Notes: generated by a model not told the origin, from the sequence alone. Shown: positions 49,449 through 60,137, counted from the first letter of the stretch. The stretch is 64,000 nucleotides of DNA from Clostridiales bacterium (GCA_902362775.1 CABIXV010000005.1:242059-306058), one strand, 5' to 3'. Program-made: numbers and translations.

Positions 49449-52400
49449 ATGATGCAGCTGCTTATTGACGCCCTGAACCGCATCCCTGAATTCCAGCAGC
49501 TCCTCTCCGCCCTGGAGGGGGGCCGCTCTCCCGCCGCCCTGTCCGGTGTGGCGGCGGTCCACCGGGCTCACATGGCCGCGGGGATTGGGACGATGACCGG
49601 GCGGCCCGTGGTAGTGGTGTGCGCCGACGAAGGGGAGGGGGAACGGCTGGCCCGGGATCTGGCTGCCTTCGTAGGTCAGGAGGTGCCGGTTCTTACCCCG
49701 CGCTCCTTTACCTTCCACAATGCCGCCACCGTCTCCCGCCAGTGGGAGCACCGGAGGCTGGCCCTGATGGAGAAGCTGGCCGCAGGGCGGCTTCCCTTCC
49801 TGGTAGCCACGGTGGAGGGCTTGCTCCAGCGCACCCTTCCGCCACAGGCGCTGGAGCAGTATTGCTTCCGACTGAAAGTCGGCCAGAGCCAGGACCTGGC
49901 CCAGCTGGCGGAAGCCCTGTCGGTTGCGGGATACATCCGGTGTGACCAGGTGGAGGGTGTGGGCCAGTTCGCCCTCCGGGGCGGCATCCTGGATGTGTAT
50001 GCCCCCGGTATGGACGCCCCAGCCCGGGTGGAGTTTTTCGGGGATGAGGTGGACGCCATGGGTTCCTTTGACCTGTCCACCCAGCGGCGGACGGAAAATT
50101 TGGAGGAGGTCCGTCTTCTCCCGGCCGCCGAGACGCTGCCTCAGCTGGCCCCAGGGGGACTGGCCGGGTTGTCGGAGCGGCTCCGCCAACTGGCGGCTAA
50201 GGCCGCCCAGAACGGCTTAAAGGAGCTGGCAGCCACCTTGGAGCAGGACCGGGAGGCCATTTCCCAGGGCCGTTCCTTCCCGGCTATGGACCGCTATCTG
50301 CCGTTGATCTACCCCAAGGCGGCTTCTGCCGCCCACTATCTCCCCGGAGATGCCTGTGTGGTATTCTCCGAATGCGCCCGGGTGGCTGACCGGGCCAAGA
50401 CCTGGCAGTGGCAGCTGGATGAGGACGTGAAGTCCCTGCTGGAGCGGGGGCTGCTGGATGGCTCCTGCGGCGAGCTGTCCCTGACCTTCTCCCAGCTCAC
50501 CGCCCTGCTGCGGGACTGGCCGGTGGTCTATCTGGACTCCTTTACCACCTCCGCCTATCCTGACCCGCCCAAGGTGCTGCTGTCCATCACCGCCAAGCAG
50601 CTTCCCTCCTTTGGGGCCAGTCTGGAGACGGCGGTCCAGGACTTGGCTTACTACCAGAACAGCGGCTTTTCCTCCTTGGTGCTGGTGTCCGGGGAGCAGC
50701 GGGCCTTGGATCTACAGGGACTGCTCCGGGAGCAGAAGGTAAAGTCGGCTGTGGATTTCCAGATGAAGGAGCTGCCCCGGCCTGGGCAGACGGTCATCAC
50801 CGTGGGCGGCCTGTCCGGGGGAATGGAGTATCCATCCATCCAACTGGCCGTCATCACAGAGGGCGACCCGCGGGCCATCAAAAAGCCGCGGGCCCGGAAA
50901 GACGCCACCAACCGGCAAAAGCTGAAGTCCTACGCCGACCTGTCCCCCGGCGACCTGGTGGTTCATGAGCACCATGGAGTGGGCCGCTATGTGGGTATGG
51001 TCAAAATGCAGGTAGACGGCGTGGAGAAGGACTATGTGAAGATCGCCTATGCCGGCACCGATGTGCTCTATGTCCCAGCCACCCAACTGGATATGGTGTC
51101 CAAGTACATTGGCGGCGGCGAGGACGCGGCGGAGACCAAGAAGCTGAACAAACTGGGGGGCACCGAGTGGGAGAAGGCCAAGACCCGGGCCAAAAAAGCG
51201 GTTCAGGACCTGGCCAAGGGGCTTATTCAGCTCTACGCCCAGAGACAGCGTCAGCCAGGATATGCCTTTTCTCCTGATTCCCCATGGCAGAGGGAGTTCG
51301 AGGAGCAGTTCGAATACACCGAGACGGAGGACCAGTTGCGCTGCATCCAGGAGATCAAAACAGATATGGAGCGGGCCTCCCCAATGGACCGCCTCCTCTG
51401 TGGCGACGTGGGCTACGGAAAGACGGAGGTAGCCTTCCGGGCCATGATGAAGTGCGTGCTGGACGGCAAGCAGGCCGCTATCCTGGTGCCTACCACCGTA
51501 TTGGCCCGTCAGCACTATCTCACAGCCCTGCGCCGCTTTGCCAAATATCCGGTGAACATTGACGTGGTGTCCCGGTTCCGTACCCCCGCCCAGATGAAGG
51601 AGACACTGCGTCAGGTGGAGAACGGTTCGGTCGATATCCTGATTGGCACTCACCGCCTGTTCAATAAGGATGTGAAGTTCAAGGATCTGGGGCTGCTGGT
51701 GGTGGACGAGGAGCAGCGTTTCGGCGTGCAGCACAAGGAGAAACTGAAGGAGCAGTTCAAGCAGGTGGACGTCCTTACCCTGTCCGCCACCCCCATCCCA
51801 CGCACACTGAATATGGCCCTGTCCGGTATCCGGGATATGTCTACCCTGGAGGAACCGCCGGCGGACCGCCAGCCGGTCCAGACCTATGTGCTGGAGCACG
51901 ATTGGGGGGTGTTGGCCGACGCCATGCGCCGGGAGCTGGAGCGGGGCGGCCAGGTCTACTACCTCCACAACCGGGTGGAGACCATCGACCGCTGCGCCGC
52001 CCGTGTTCAGACGCTGCTGGGGGAGGATGCGGCGGTGGGTGTGGCCCACGGCAGGATGACCCAGGAGGCCATCGACGACGTGATGAGCCGGATGACCGAC
52101 GGGGAGTTGAACGTGCTGGTGTGTACCACCATCATCGAGACGGGCATCGACCTGCCCAACGCCAACACCCTCATCATCGAAAACGCCGACCAGCTTGGTC
52201 TGGCCCAGCTCCACCAGATTCGGGGCCGGGTGGGCCGGTCCAGCCGCCGGGCCTTCGCCTATCTGACCTACCGTCGGGGCAAGGTGCTCACCGAGGTGGC
52301 CTCCAAGCGGCTGGAGGCTATCCGGGAGTTTGCCGAATTTGGCTCCGGCTTCAAGATCGCCATGCGGGATCTGGAGATCCGGGGGGCGGGCAATGTGCTG

Positions 52401-52964
52401 GGTCCGGAGCAGAGCGGCTTTATGCTCTCGGTGGGCTATGATATGTACTTGAAGCTGCTGGAGGAGGCCGTCCTGCTGGAGCAGGGACAGGAGGTCCCAA
52501 CACGTGCCGAGTGCTCCGCCAACCTGTCGGTGGCCGCCTCCATCCCCGACCGGTATGTGCCCTCCCCGGAGCAGCGGATGGACCTGTACCGCCGCATCGC
52601 CGCCATCCGGGAGGAGAGTGACGCTGACGACCTGGTGGATGAGCTTATCGACCGCTACGGCGAGCCTCCAAGGACTGTAAACAACCTGATCTCCGTGGCG
52701 CTGCTCCGGGCGGACGCCGCCCGGGCCGGCGTCACCGACATCGACCAGAGGAATGGCTGCCTGCTGCTGACCATCCCTCAATTCGATCTGCGTCAGGTAT
52801 CCCTCCTGTGTGGAGATCGCAAGTACAAGGGCCGGCTCCTTTTCTCCGCCGGGGAGCTCCCGTATCTCTCCCTGCGGCTGAAGCAGGGGGAGGACGCTCT
52901 GCGGGCGGCCCGTACCCTGGTGGCCGACTACGCCGCCGGAGGTGAGGGGCCCGTGGAGGAGTGA
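49449..52964 (+). CDS. mfd: transcription-repair coupling factor
   Basis: Mfd removes RNA polymerase stalled at DNA lesions and recruits UvrA. The 1,171-residue protein has the UvrB-like N-terminal domains, the RNA polymerase interaction domain ([18 protein letters not shown]), and superfamily 2 helicase motifs: [14 protein letters not shown] (Walker A), [12 protein letters not shown] (DEEQ box), [19 protein letters not shown] and QIRGRVGRS. The C-terminal TRCF domain follows. Length is normal. Start ATG ATG at 49449/49452 follows GGAGG. Confidence 0.97.
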   Translation: MMQLLIDALNRIPEFQQLLSALEGGRSPAALSGVAAVHRAHMAAGIGTMTGRPVVVVCADEGEGERLARDLAAFVGQEVPVLTPRSFTFHNAATVSRQWEHRRLALMEKLAAGRLPFLVATVEGLLQRTLPPQALEQYCFRLKVGQSQDLAQLAEALSVAGYIRCDQVEGVGQFALRGGILDVYAPGMDAPARVEFFGDEVDAMGSFDLSTQRRTENLEEVRLLPAAETLPQLAPGGLAGLSERLRQLAAKAAQNGLKELAATLEQDREAISQGRSFPAMDRYLPLIYPKAASAAHYLPGDACVVFSECARVADRAKTWQWQLDEDVKSLLERGLLDGSCGELSLTFSQLTALLRDWPVVYLDSFTTSAYPDPPKVLLSITAKQLPSFGASLETAVQDLAYYQNSGFSSLVLVSGEQRALDLQGLLREQKVKSAVDFQMKELPRPGQTVITVGGLSGGMEYPSIQLAVITEGDPRAIKKPRARKDATNRQKLKSYADLSPGDLVVHEHHGVGRYVGMVKMQVDGVEKDYVKIAYAGTDVLYVPATQLDMVSKYIGGGEDAAETKKLNKLGGTEWEKAKTRAKKAVQDLAKGLIQLYAQRQRQPGYAFSPDSPWQREFEEQFEYTETEDQLRCIQEIKTDMERASPMDRLLCGDVGYGKTEVAFRAMMKCVLDGKQAAILVPTTVLARQHYLTALRRFAKYPVNIDVVSRFRTPAQMKETLRQVENGSVDILIGTHRLFNKDVKFKDLGLLVVDEEQRFGVQHKEKLKEQFKQVDVLTLSATPIPRTLNMALSGIRDMSTLEEPPADRQPVQTYVLEHDWGVLADAMRRELERGGQVYYLHNRVETIDRCAARVQTLLGEDAAVGVAHGRMTQEAIDDVMSRMTDGELNVLVCTTIIETGIDLPNANTLIIENADQLGLAQLHQIRGRVGRSSRRAFAYLTYRRGKVLTEVASKRLEAIREFAEFGSGFKIAMRDLEIRGAGNVLGPEQSGFMLSVGYDMYLKLLEEAVLLEQGQEVPTRAECSANLSVAASIPDRYVPSPEQRMDLYRRIAAIREESDADDLVDELIDRYGEPPRTVNNLISVALLRADAARAGVTDIDQRNGCLLLTIPQFDLRQVSLLCGDRKYKGRLLFSAGELPYLSLRLKQGEDALRAARTLVADYAAGGEGPVEE

Positions 52965-53016
52965 CCGCCCGCCGTGGCCCGGCCCGTGCCCCAGGGGAGC
53001 GGGCCCTCACTTGCCC

Positions 53017-53045
53017 TTGCTCCCCGCTTCATTTTGTGTTATGAT
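53017..53045 (+). promoter_or_regulatory. sigma-A promoter of prsA-like gene
   Basis: TTGCTC and TATGAT are separated by 17 bp. A GC-rich hairpin (52982-53006) before it may end mfd transcription, although it has no T-run. Confidence 0.65.
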
Positions 53046-53115
53046 GATATGCGTCCGCGGGCCTTTGGCCTAAGAGAGACAAAACTTGTCCTGATGAGAA
53101 AGGAATCCTATCTCC

Positions 53116-54429
53116 ATGATCATGATGAAACGAATCCTGTCCCTGGCCCTTGCGCTGGCACTGGGGACCACGCTGTTGAGCGGCTGCTCCAAGGGGGACG
53201 GCTCGGAGGACAGCAGCACCAGCGGCTCTTCCGCCGACACCTCCGCCCCCTCTGAAGTTGAGCCCATGGACCTGACCGGGGTCACGGACCCCTATCAGGC
53301 TACCGCCGGCGTCCCCGGAAACACCGTAGTGGCCAAGGTGGGCGACTATGAGATCACCGCTGAAAGCCTGCTCTACTGGCTGAACTACAACATCGAGTAT
53401 CAGTTGCAGCAGTATGCCATGTTTGGCCTGACCGACCTGCCATGGGACAGCGAAACAGAGGACGGCACCTTAGCGGACACGCTAAAGAACGCTGCCCTTC
53501 AGATTGCCGCCTATTACCGCCTGGTTCCGGAACTGTGCGCGGAGAAAGGGCTGTCCCCAAATCAGGAGATGCTGGACCAGGTGGCGGCCTTTCTAGACAG
53601 CGCCGTTCAGGAGCTGGGCGGTCAGGAAACGATGGAGCACTACTTTTGGGCCAGCATGATGACCCCGGACCAGTTCCGCAGTATGTACGAGGGGGTCAGC
53701 CTGGATGAACAGCTCCAGGAGCTCTACTACGGCGAGGGGAGCGAGGGCTATCCCACCGACGCCGAGGTGCTCTCCTATGCCCAGGATGAGCTGGGCGTCT
53801 ATCGGGCCAAGCACATTCTGCTGCTGACCAAGGATATGGAGCAGACTGTCACCAATGAGGACGGGACCACCGGGTATGCCCCCTTAGACGACGCCACAGT
53901 AGCGGAGAAGAAGGCGCTGGCAGATGACCTGCTGGCCCAGCTAAGGGCTGCGGAGGACCCCATCGCCCTCTTTGACGAACTGATGAACGAGCACAGCGAG
54001 GACAGCGGCCTAGCCGCCAATCCTGATGGGTACACAACCACTAAGGGCCAGATGGTCCCAGAGTTTGAGAACACTGCTTTGGCCCTGAAGGACGGGGAGA
54101 TCAGCGACGTGGTGGAGAGCACCTATGGCTACCACATCATTCTTCGGCTGCCTCTGGACCCCGCTGACTACCGCGGGCAGATGGTGGCGGACAAAATGGA
54201 GATTCTGAGTCAGCAGTGGCTGGATGAGTACGGTGTCGTGCCCACCGAGGCCTTTGAGCAGATCGATCCCATCGCCTTCCGGACCCAGGTTACGGCCCTG
54301 CAGGCAGCGGTTCAGCAGGAGATTGCGGCCATCTATGAGGCCGCGGAGGATGACGCGGACTCCTCCGCCCCCTCCGATGGCTCCAGTCCCGTGACAGACA
54401 GTTCCAGCGCCTCTGGAAGCCAGGGATAA
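53116..54429 (+). CDS. PrsA/SurA-like peptidyl-prolyl isomerase lipoprotein
   Basis: The 437-residue lipoprotein has lipobox LSGC (Cys24) and a Ser/Asp-rich linker. An N-terminal chaperone region follows (VVAKVGDYEITAESLLYWLNYN), then a parvulin domain (YRAKHILLLTKDM ... GYHIILRLP, about residues 225-345) and an acidic Ser-rich tail. Such proteins help exported proteins fold at the outer membrane face. The parvulin domain keeps the HIL and GYHII segments but has a long insertion of about 20 residues after HILLL. It follows mfd, as in many Clostridia. Confidence 0.9.
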   Translation: MIMMKRILSLALALALGTTLLSGCSKGDGSEDSSTSGSSADTSAPSEVEPMDLTGVTDPYQATAGVPGNTVVAKVGDYEITAESLLYWLNYNIEYQLQQYAMFGLTDLPWDSETEDGTLADTLKNAALQIAAYYRLVPELCAEKGLSPNQEMLDQVAAFLDSAVQELGGQETMEHYFWASMMTPDQFRSMYEGVSLDEQLQELYYGEGSEGYPTDAEVLSYAQDELGVYRAKHILLLTKDMEQTVTNEDGTTGYAPLDDATVAEKKALADDLLAQLRAAEDPIALFDELMNEHSEDSGLAANPDGYTTTKGQMVPEFENTALALKDGEISDVVESTYGYHIILRLPLDPADYRGQMVADKMEILSQQWLDEYGVVPTEAFEQIDPIAFRTQVTALQAAVQQEIAAIYEAAEDDADSSAPSDGSSPVTDSSSASGSQG

Positions 54430-54433
54430 ATCC

Positions 54434-54473
54434 AAAAAACGGGAGGCTCTCTTTTGAGAGCCTCCCGTTTTTT
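54434..54473. terminator. bidirectional terminator
   Basis: The perfect 18-bp inverted repeat AAAAAACGGGAGGCTCTC and its complement have a short loop. With A-run and T-run on either side it can stop both the prsA-like gene and the convergent ridA gene. Confidence 0.93.
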
Positions 54474-54490
54474 GCTGTTCAGGGAGCGGA

Positions 54491-54907
54491 TTACTCCGCC
54501 CAGGCGATGAACTGGACCTCCACAGGGGCATTACCGGGCAGGGTGCCCATACCGATGGCGGCCCGGGCGCCGATGCCGGCGTCGCCAAGCTTCTCATAGA
54601 GATAGTCGGAAACCAGGTCGCCGATCTTGGCGTGGGAAGTAAAGTCGGGGGCGGCGTTGATATAAACAGTGAGGGACAGGATCTGGGTGATCTTCTCCCC
54701 AGGCTGTACACAGCTGAGGGCGGCGTTCAAGGCGTTGGCGGTGGCCTGGTCCGCGGCCTGGCGGTAGTCCTCTACGGAGACGCCGCTCTCCACCTTGCCG
54801 GACATAATCAGCTGGCCGTTCAGGCGGGGGGTCATGCCGGCGGTAAAGATCAGGTTGCCCTTCCGGACGGCGGGCTTATACTTGCCCTGCGGGATCGGAT
54901 TACTCAT
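54491..54907 (-). CDS. RidA/YjgF-family enamine/imine deaminase
   Basis: The 138-residue protein has the RidA layout: GKYKPAVRKGNLIFTAGMTPRLNG near the start and a C-terminal VEVQFIAWAE. It hydrolyses reactive enamines and imines that PLP enzymes release. It is closer to the YjgH/RidA-like subgroup than to classical RidA, because the usual catalytic Arg segment (C..R.. VA) is replaced by ARAAIGMGTLPGNAPVE. Start ATG at 54907 has AGGAG 8 nt upstream. It follows a PLP aminotransferase by 46 bp, so the two are likely co-expressed. Confidence 0.88.
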   Translation of the reverse strand: MSNPIPQGKYKPAVRKGNLIFTAGMTPRLNGQLIMSGKVESGVSVEDYRQAADQATANALNAALSCVQPGEKITQILSLTVYINAAPDFTSHAKIGDLVSDYLYEKLGDAGIGARAAIGMGTLPGNAPVEVQFIAWAE

Positions 54908-54953
54908 AACAGACACTCCTTTATGTTTTGGTAATATTAAGTAGCGGCTGTGT

Positions 54954-56171
54954 TTAGGCGTGGTACCGCTGGGCCATCTGGCAGATGCGCTCCACAGCGG
55001 CCACGGCAGCCTGGTGATCCTGGGAGAAGTTCAGGCGAACGCTGTCCGTGAACTGGGGACCGAACTCGGTGCCGGGGGTGACGGTGACGGCGGCCTGAGC
55101 CCGGCACAGCTTAACGAACTGGTCCAGGGTGACCTTCAGAGCGGGGAGCTGGAGGAAGATGTAGCTGCCGCCCTCGGTGGGACGGGCCCAGCAGCCGGGG
55201 TACTTGGCGACAACCTTCAGCAGATCGTCCCGGATGGCCTTGTGGTCGGCTACCCGCTTCTCCATCCACCCATCGGGCTCGGAGAACCAGCTGAGATAGG
55301 CGGACTGGCAGTAGCCGGCGGTCCGCAGGGACACGATAGCCTGGAGCTTTTCCATGCGGGTGATGATGTGGGCGGAGCCGTAGGCCACACCCAGACGGAA
55401 GCCGCTGAGGGACTCGGTCTTGGAGGGGCCAATGATGGTGATCAGAGTGTCGGGCTTCTCCTCCAGGGCGCGCAGGTGGGTGTAGGGCTGGTCCTTATCG
55501 AAGAGCTGGCGGGAGTACAGCTCGTCGGCGATGACGGCCACATTGTACTTCTTGGCCAGCCGGCCGATGGCGGCCACCTCTTCAGGGGAGTAGATGACAC
55601 CAGTGGGGTTATTGGGGTTGGAGTACAGGAATACCTTTACGCCGCTCTGGAAGGCCTTTTCCAGCGCCTCCAGGTCCAGACCGGAGTAACGGTCCACATC
55701 CTTCCAGTGGATGGGCACAGGGACCAGCTCGCCGTCAAAGAACTCCACCAGCTTGCGGTTGGCAAAATAGTCGGGCTCGATGATGGCCACCTTGTCCCCG
55801 CGACCGATGAGGGAGCCCATGGCCAGGAACAGTGCGCCCTGGGTGCCGGGAGTCAGAATCAGCTCGCTGGCCGCGTCCACAGGGGCGCCGCTAAACTCGG
55901 TGAGCTTCTGGGCCAGATAGGCGCGGATATCGCTCTTGCCGCGGTACTCGGTGTAGGCCTGGTGGCCGCCTCCCACCACATAGCCCTCCACAAACTTCTC
56001 CAAGCTGCCGGGGATGGGCTTGTGTGCGTCCACGTCGCCGTGGGAGAAGTCTACGGGGGTGCCGGGGATGGGATCGCCCTCCATGGGCAGGGCCTCCTGC
56101 TTCTGCAGGGTCTCCTGGCCGGGAGCGTTGTCACAGCCCAGCTTTGAGAATTTTTCAGTGATGTAATCCAT
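54954..56171 (-). CDS. PLP-dependent aminotransferase (class I/II)
   Basis: The 405-residue fold type I enzyme has YSNPNNPTGVIY, VIADELYSRQLF and the PLP lysine region GPSKTESLSGFRLG. It resembles aspartate/aromatic aminotransferases. An AGGAGG site sits 10 nt before the ATG at 56171; the nearer ATG at 56180 is too close to it to be the main start. It is divergent from a LysR regulator and upstream of a RidA-like gene, which suggests a regulated transamination that releases reactive imine by-products. Substrate unknown. Confidence 0.92.
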   Translation of the reverse strand: MDYITEKFSKLGCDNAPGQETLQKQEALPMEGDPIPGTPVDFSHGDVDAHKPIPGSLEKFVEGYVVGGGHQAYTEYRGKSDIRAYLAQKLTEFSGAPVDAASELILTPGTQGALFLAMGSLIGRGDKVAIIEPDYFANRKLVEFFDGELVPVPIHWKDVDRYSGLDLEALEKAFQSGVKVFLYSNPNNPTGVIYSPEEVAAIGRLAKKYNVAVIADELYSRQLFDKDQPYTHLRALEEKPDTLITIIGPSKTESLSGFRLGVAYGSAHIITRMEKLQAIVSLRTAGYCQSAYLSWFSEPDGWMEKRVADHKAIRDDLLKVVAKYPGCWARPTEGGSYIFLQLPALKVTLDQFVKLCRAQAAVTVTPGTEFGPQFTDSVRLNFSQDHQAAVAAVERICQMAQRYHA

Positions 56172-56250
56172 ATTCAACATACCTCCTGAATAGTGGTCAG
56201 TGCCGTCTCCTCCAGAGGAGGAAGAGTGCCGGTCCGCCTTTGATAGCTCT

Positions 56251-56279
56251 ATTTTAGTAGCATCCCGCCAGAAAATCAA
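56251..56279 (-). promoter_or_regulatory. sigma-A promoter of aminotransferase-ridA
   Basis: TTGATT and TAAAAT are separated by 17 bp on the minus strand. The divergent gap also has a CCCCAAGGGG palindrome (56325-56334). Confidence 0.65.
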
Positions 56280-56390
56280 TTACAGAAAATTATATAAGAA
56301 TATATCTAAAAAATTTTAAGGTTGCCCCAAGGGGCCCTGTTGAGGTAAAATAAATCATTCTAATACGATTAAAATAAGGAGGGACGTCCT

Positions 56391-57341
56391 ATGCTCCGAG
56401 ACAGGGAATATGTCTATGCTGTTTACCAGGAGCGCAGCTTTTCCAGGGCGGCCCAGCGGCTGTTTATTTCTCAGCCAGCCCTCAGCAGCAAGGTGAAGAA
56501 GGTGGAGGAGCGGGTGGGAGCCCCCCTCTTTGACCGCAGCACCAACCCCATCCGCCTGACCCCCGCCGGCAAATGCTATGTGGAGGCGGTGGAGCAGGTG
56601 ATGGGCATAGAGGACGAGCTCCGCAGCCGCCTCGCCCAGCTGGCCGACCAGCGGGAGGGGGCCATCACCATTGGAGCATCCGCCTATTTCTGCTCCTATG
56701 TGCTGTCTGAGCTGGCGATGGAATTTCAGCGCCGGTACCCCGGCTATGTGGTCAGCCTGCTGGAAGGCAATACCAGCGACCTGACCAAGTGCCTGCAGTC
56801 CGGTGTCATCGACTTCATGCTGGATATTTATCCCCTGGACACCAACCTGTTTCAGGGCCAGCTTTGGGGGCAGGAGGAGCTGATCCTGGCAGTCCCGGCG
56901 GGGCTGGAGATCAACCAGGAGATGGCGGAGTGGCGCCTCACGTTTGAACAGGTCCAATCAGGCAGCGGCATGGGGGTGGACAGCCACCGGGCGCCTCTGT
57001 CCGCCTTTGCCAAGGAGGGCTTTCTGCTGCTGAAGAAGGGGAGCGACACCTACCGCCGGGTGCTGAAGCTGTGCCGCAACGCGGGCTTTACCCCCAAGGT
57101 GAATATGTACCTGGACCAGATGCTGACCGCCTATCATGTGGCGGAGAACGGCCATGGCCTCACCTTTGTCCGCCCCCGGGTGCTGGACCATGTGAAGCCC
57201 ACGGACCAGCTCTACTTCTACGAGATCGACGACGAGAATGTGATGCGGACCCTCTATCTCTACTACCGGAGGGAATCTTCCCTCCCGGCTATCTATACCG
57301 ATTTCCTGGACTTTATGGACAAAAATCGGCAGGAGGAGTGA
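56391..57341 (+). CDS. LysR-family transcriptional regulator
   Basis: The 316-residue regulator has an N-terminal winged helix (VYAVYQERSFSRAAQRLFISQP and ALSSKVKKVEERVGAPLFDRS; about 5-60) and an effector domain from about 90. AAGGAGG precedes the ATG. It is divergent from the aminotransferase gene across a 219-bp gap and most likely controls it. A terminator lies 7 bp after the stop. Confidence 0.94.
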   Translation: MLRDREYVYAVYQERSFSRAAQRLFISQPALSSKVKKVEERVGAPLFDRSTNPIRLTPAGKCYVEAVEQVMGIEDELRSRLAQLADQREGAITIGASAYFCSYVLSELAMEFQRRYPGYVVSLLEGNTSDLTKCLQSGVIDFMLDIYPLDTNLFQGQLWGQEELILAVPAGLEINQEMAEWRLTFEQVQSGSGMGVDSHRAPLSAFAKEGFLLLKKGSDTYRRVLKLCRNAGFTPKVNMYLDQMLTAYHVAENGHGLTFVRPRVLDHVKPTDQLYFYEIDDENVMRTLYLYYRRESSLPAIYTDFLDFMDKNRQEE

Positions 57342-57348
57342 ACCCACA

Positions 57349-57378
57349 CCCCCGAACCTCTGGTTCGGGGGATTTTTA
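57349..57378 (+). terminator. terminator of lysR
   Basis: The perfect 10-bp stem CCCCCGAACC/GGTTCGGGGG has a 3-nt loop and is followed by ATTTTTA. Confidence 0.93.
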
Positions 57379-57476
57379 TGCCCCAGCCTCTCTTTTTTTC
57401 TTCCCCCAGGATTCTCCAAAAAATGGACAGGCCCAAGGCTATACTGAAAGAGAAGCTGAGAAGGAGCGTGGTACAT

Positions 57477-60137
57477 ATGAGTGACTGGCACAGCCGGCCT
57501 TTGGAACAGGTAATGAAAGAGCTGGACAGCCGTCCCTCCGGCCTGACGGAGCGGGAGAGCGCCCAGCGGCTGGAGCGGCTGGGACCCAACCAACTGGAGC
57601 CGCCCAGAAAGCCCTCTGTGCTGGCCCGGGTGCTAGGCCAGTTGAAGGACCCTATGATCCTGGTGCTGCTGGGGGCGGCCGCCCTGTCCCTGGCGGCCAG
57701 CGGCGGGGAGGACTGGTTGGACGGCGCTATCATTCTAATTATTGTTCTGGTCAACGGAGTCATCTCCATCACCCAGGAGGACCACGCCCAGCAGGCCTTG
57801 GAGGAGCTGAGGCGGATGTCCTCCCCACAGGCCCATGTCCTGCGGGAGGGGCGGGCAAAAAAGATATCCGCCGCCGCCCTGGTGCCTGGGGACGTGATCC
57901 TGCTGGAGGCGGGGGACATGGTGCCCGCTGACGCTAGAGTTATGGAGTGCAGCCGCCTCCAGGCGGACGAGTCGGCCATGACCGGCGAATCGGTCCCCGT
58001 GGAAAAGGGAGCCCACGACCGGCTGCCTGAGGAGGCCGCTCTGGGGGACCGGACCAACATGGTGCTCTCTGGCACCATGATCACCGCCGGCCGAGGGACC
58101 GCCCTGGTGGTGGCCACGGGGATGGACACCCAGATGGGGCGGATCGCCAACCTGCTTCTGGAGGACAAGGAGGGCGACACGCCGCTCCAGCGAAAAATGG
58201 GGGAGATCTCCAAATCCCTGTCCTTCCTGTGCCTGTCGGTGTGCGCTGTCATGTTCGGGGTGGGACTGATCCAGGGAAAAAATATGCTGGATATGTTTCT
58301 TACCGCCGTATCCCTGGCGGTAGCTGCCATTCCTGAGGGGCTGCCAGCCATCGTCACCATCGTCCTGGCCCTGGGCGTCCAGCGTATGGCGGCCCGGGGG
58401 GCCATAGTAAAAAAGCTGCCCGCCGTAGAAACGCTGGGCTGTGCCAGCGTCATCTGCTCGGATAAGACAGGGACACTGACCCAAAACCGGATGACGGTCC
58501 AGGAGCTATGGACACCTGCTGGCGGCCATCGGCGGGACGCTCTGCTGGCCGGCTGCCTGTGCTCTGATGCCAGGCTGGAGTGGAAGGCGGGGGCGCCTAC
58601 CGCTGTCGGTGACCCCACCGAGGGGGCCTTGGTGGTGGCCGCCGCCCGGGAGGGGGTGGACCAGGAAAAGGAGGAACAGAACTGGCCGCGGACGGCGGAT
58701 CTGCCCTTTGACTCCGGACGAAAGCTTATGTCCACCATTCATGCCAGGGAGGACGGGAGCTGGACTGTTTTTGTCAAGGGGGCCCCTGACATCCTGCTGG
58801 AGCGATGTGTGGCTGGCCCCCGCGGGCCTCTGTCCGCCCAAGACAGGCGGGCGGTGCTGGAGGCCAATGAGGCCATGGCCCAAAAAGCCCTGCGTGTCAT
58901 CGCCGTGGCCCGGCGGGAGCTGCACATCCTGCCGCCTGGGCTGGAGCCGCGGGCGGTGGAGAGCGGCTTGACCTTCCTGGGTCTCTTTGGCCTGATGGAC
59001 CCGCCCCGGCCGGAGGTAAAGGCGGCCGTGGCTCGCTGCCACCTGGCCGGAGTCCGTCCCGTGATGATCACCGGAGACCACAGGGCAACCGCCGCCGCCG
59101 TGGCCCGGGAGCTGGACATTATCCGCCCCGGAGAGTGGACCGTGACAGGCGGCGAGCTGGACTTCATGCCCCAGGAGGTGTTGGAGGAGGACATCGAAAA
59201 ATTTGCCGTCTTTGCCCGGGTGACTCCGGAGCACAAAATGCGCATCGTAAAGGCGTGGCAGAAGCGGGGCCATGTGGTGGCCATGACTGGAGACGGCGTC
59301 AATGACGCCCCTGCCCTCAAGACGGCGGACATCGGCTGCGCCATGGGAGTGGCGGGCACCGACGTGGCCAAGGGGGCAGCCCACATGATTCTCACGGACG
59401 ACAACTTCTCCACCATCGTTTCCGCCATCGAGGAAGGGCGGGGCATCTACTCCAACATTCGAAAAGCCATTCACTACCTCCTCTCCTGCAACATCGGGGA
59501 GATCTTCACCATCTTTGCCGCCACTCTGCTGGACTTCGGACAGATGCCTCTGGTCCCTGTGCAGCTGCTTTGGCTCAACCTGGTTACAGACTCCCTGCCC
59601 GCCCTGGCGCTGGGGGTGGAGCCTGTGGAGGAGGGGGTTATGGAAGAGAAGCCAAGGGACGCCGCGGCCGGCCTCTTTGATCAAAAATTTTCTTTCCGAC
59701 TGGCCTGGCAGGGCCTGATGGTGGGCGGACTCACCCTGGCGGCTTACTTTTTGGGCTTTACCAGGCTGGCTGCTCCAGGCATGGAGGGGGCCGTGGCCAA
59801 CACCATGGCCTTTGCCACGCTGACCCTGTGCCAGCTGTTTCACGCCTTCAATGTCCGCAGCGAGGACCGCTCCCTCTTTGCCCAGGGGGCGCTGTCCAAC
59901 CCGGCTATGAACCGGGCGTTCCTGGTGGGAATGGCGCTTCAACTGTCGGTGCTGCTGGTGCCTCCGCTCCAGGGCGTATTTGCGGTGACTGCCATGGACA
60001 GCGCCCAGTGGTTAGCTGTCTTTGGGCTGGCGGCGGCCCCCATTCCCATCTGCGAGATCACCAAGGCGCTGGGACGGAAGGGAGAGCGGGGGGAGCGGGA
60101 GGAGCGGTCTGCCGTCAGAGAGAAAGCAAAACGGTAA
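57477..60137 (+). CDS. P-type Ca2+-transporting ATPase (SERCA/YloB-like)
   Basis: The 886-residue P2A ATPase has TGES (169-172), phosphorylation site DKTGTLTQN (Asp329), PEGLPA in M4 (Glu287), Asn672 and Glu675 in M5 (CNIGE), and Asn701, Thr704 and Asp705 in M6 (NLVTDSLP). These match the Ca2+ ligands of both SERCA sites, including the M5 Glu missing in single-site bacterial pumps. TGDGVNDAPALK is the hinge. I chose the ATG at 57477 with AAGGAG upstream and the family start. It lies 85 bp before a gerA operon; Bacillus YloB is sporulation-linked, so a spore role is possible. Confidence 0.94.
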   Translation: MSDWHSRPLEQVMKELDSRPSGLTERESAQRLERLGPNQLEPPRKPSVLARVLGQLKDPMILVLLGAAALSLAASGGEDWLDGAIILIIVLVNGVISITQEDHAQQALEELRRMSSPQAHVLREGRAKKISAAALVPGDVILLEAGDMVPADARVMECSRLQADESAMTGESVPVEKGAHDRLPEEAALGDRTNMVLSGTMITAGRGTALVVATGMDTQMGRIANLLLEDKEGDTPLQRKMGEISKSLSFLCLSVCAVMFGVGLIQGKNMLDMFLTAVSLAVAAIPEGLPAIVTIVLALGVQRMAARGAIVKKLPAVETLGCASVICSDKTGTLTQNRMTVQELWTPAGGHRRDALLAGCLCSDARLEWKAGAPTAVGDPTEGALVVAAAREGVDQEKEEQNWPRTADLPFDSGRKLMSTIHAREDGSWTVFVKGAPDILLERCVAGPRGPLSAQDRRAVLEANEAMAQKALRVIAVARRELHILPPGLEPRAVESGLTFLGLFGLMDPPRPEVKAAVARCHLAGVRPVMITGDHRATAAAVARELDIIRPGEWTVTGGELDFMPQEVLEEDIEKFAVFARVTPEHKMRIVKAWQKRGHVVAMTGDGVNDAPALKTADIGCAMGVAGTDVAKGAAHMILTDDNFSTIVSAIEEGRGIYSNIRKAIHYLLSCNIGEIFTIFAATLLDFGQMPLVPVQLLWLNLVTDSLPALALGVEPVEEGVMEEKPRDAAAGLFDQKFSFRLAWQGLMVGGLTLAAYFLGFTRLAAPGMEGAVANTMAFATLTLCQLFHAFNVRSEDRSLFAQGALSNPAMNRAFLVGMALQLSVLLVPPLQGVFAVTAMDSAQWLAVFGLAAAPIPICEITKALGRKGERGEREERSAVREKAKR

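Noticed and set aside
59831..59846. Third parS-like site (TGTTTCACG in the ATPase gene)
   Set aside because: Only the first half matches; the second half is coding sequence without the palindrome.
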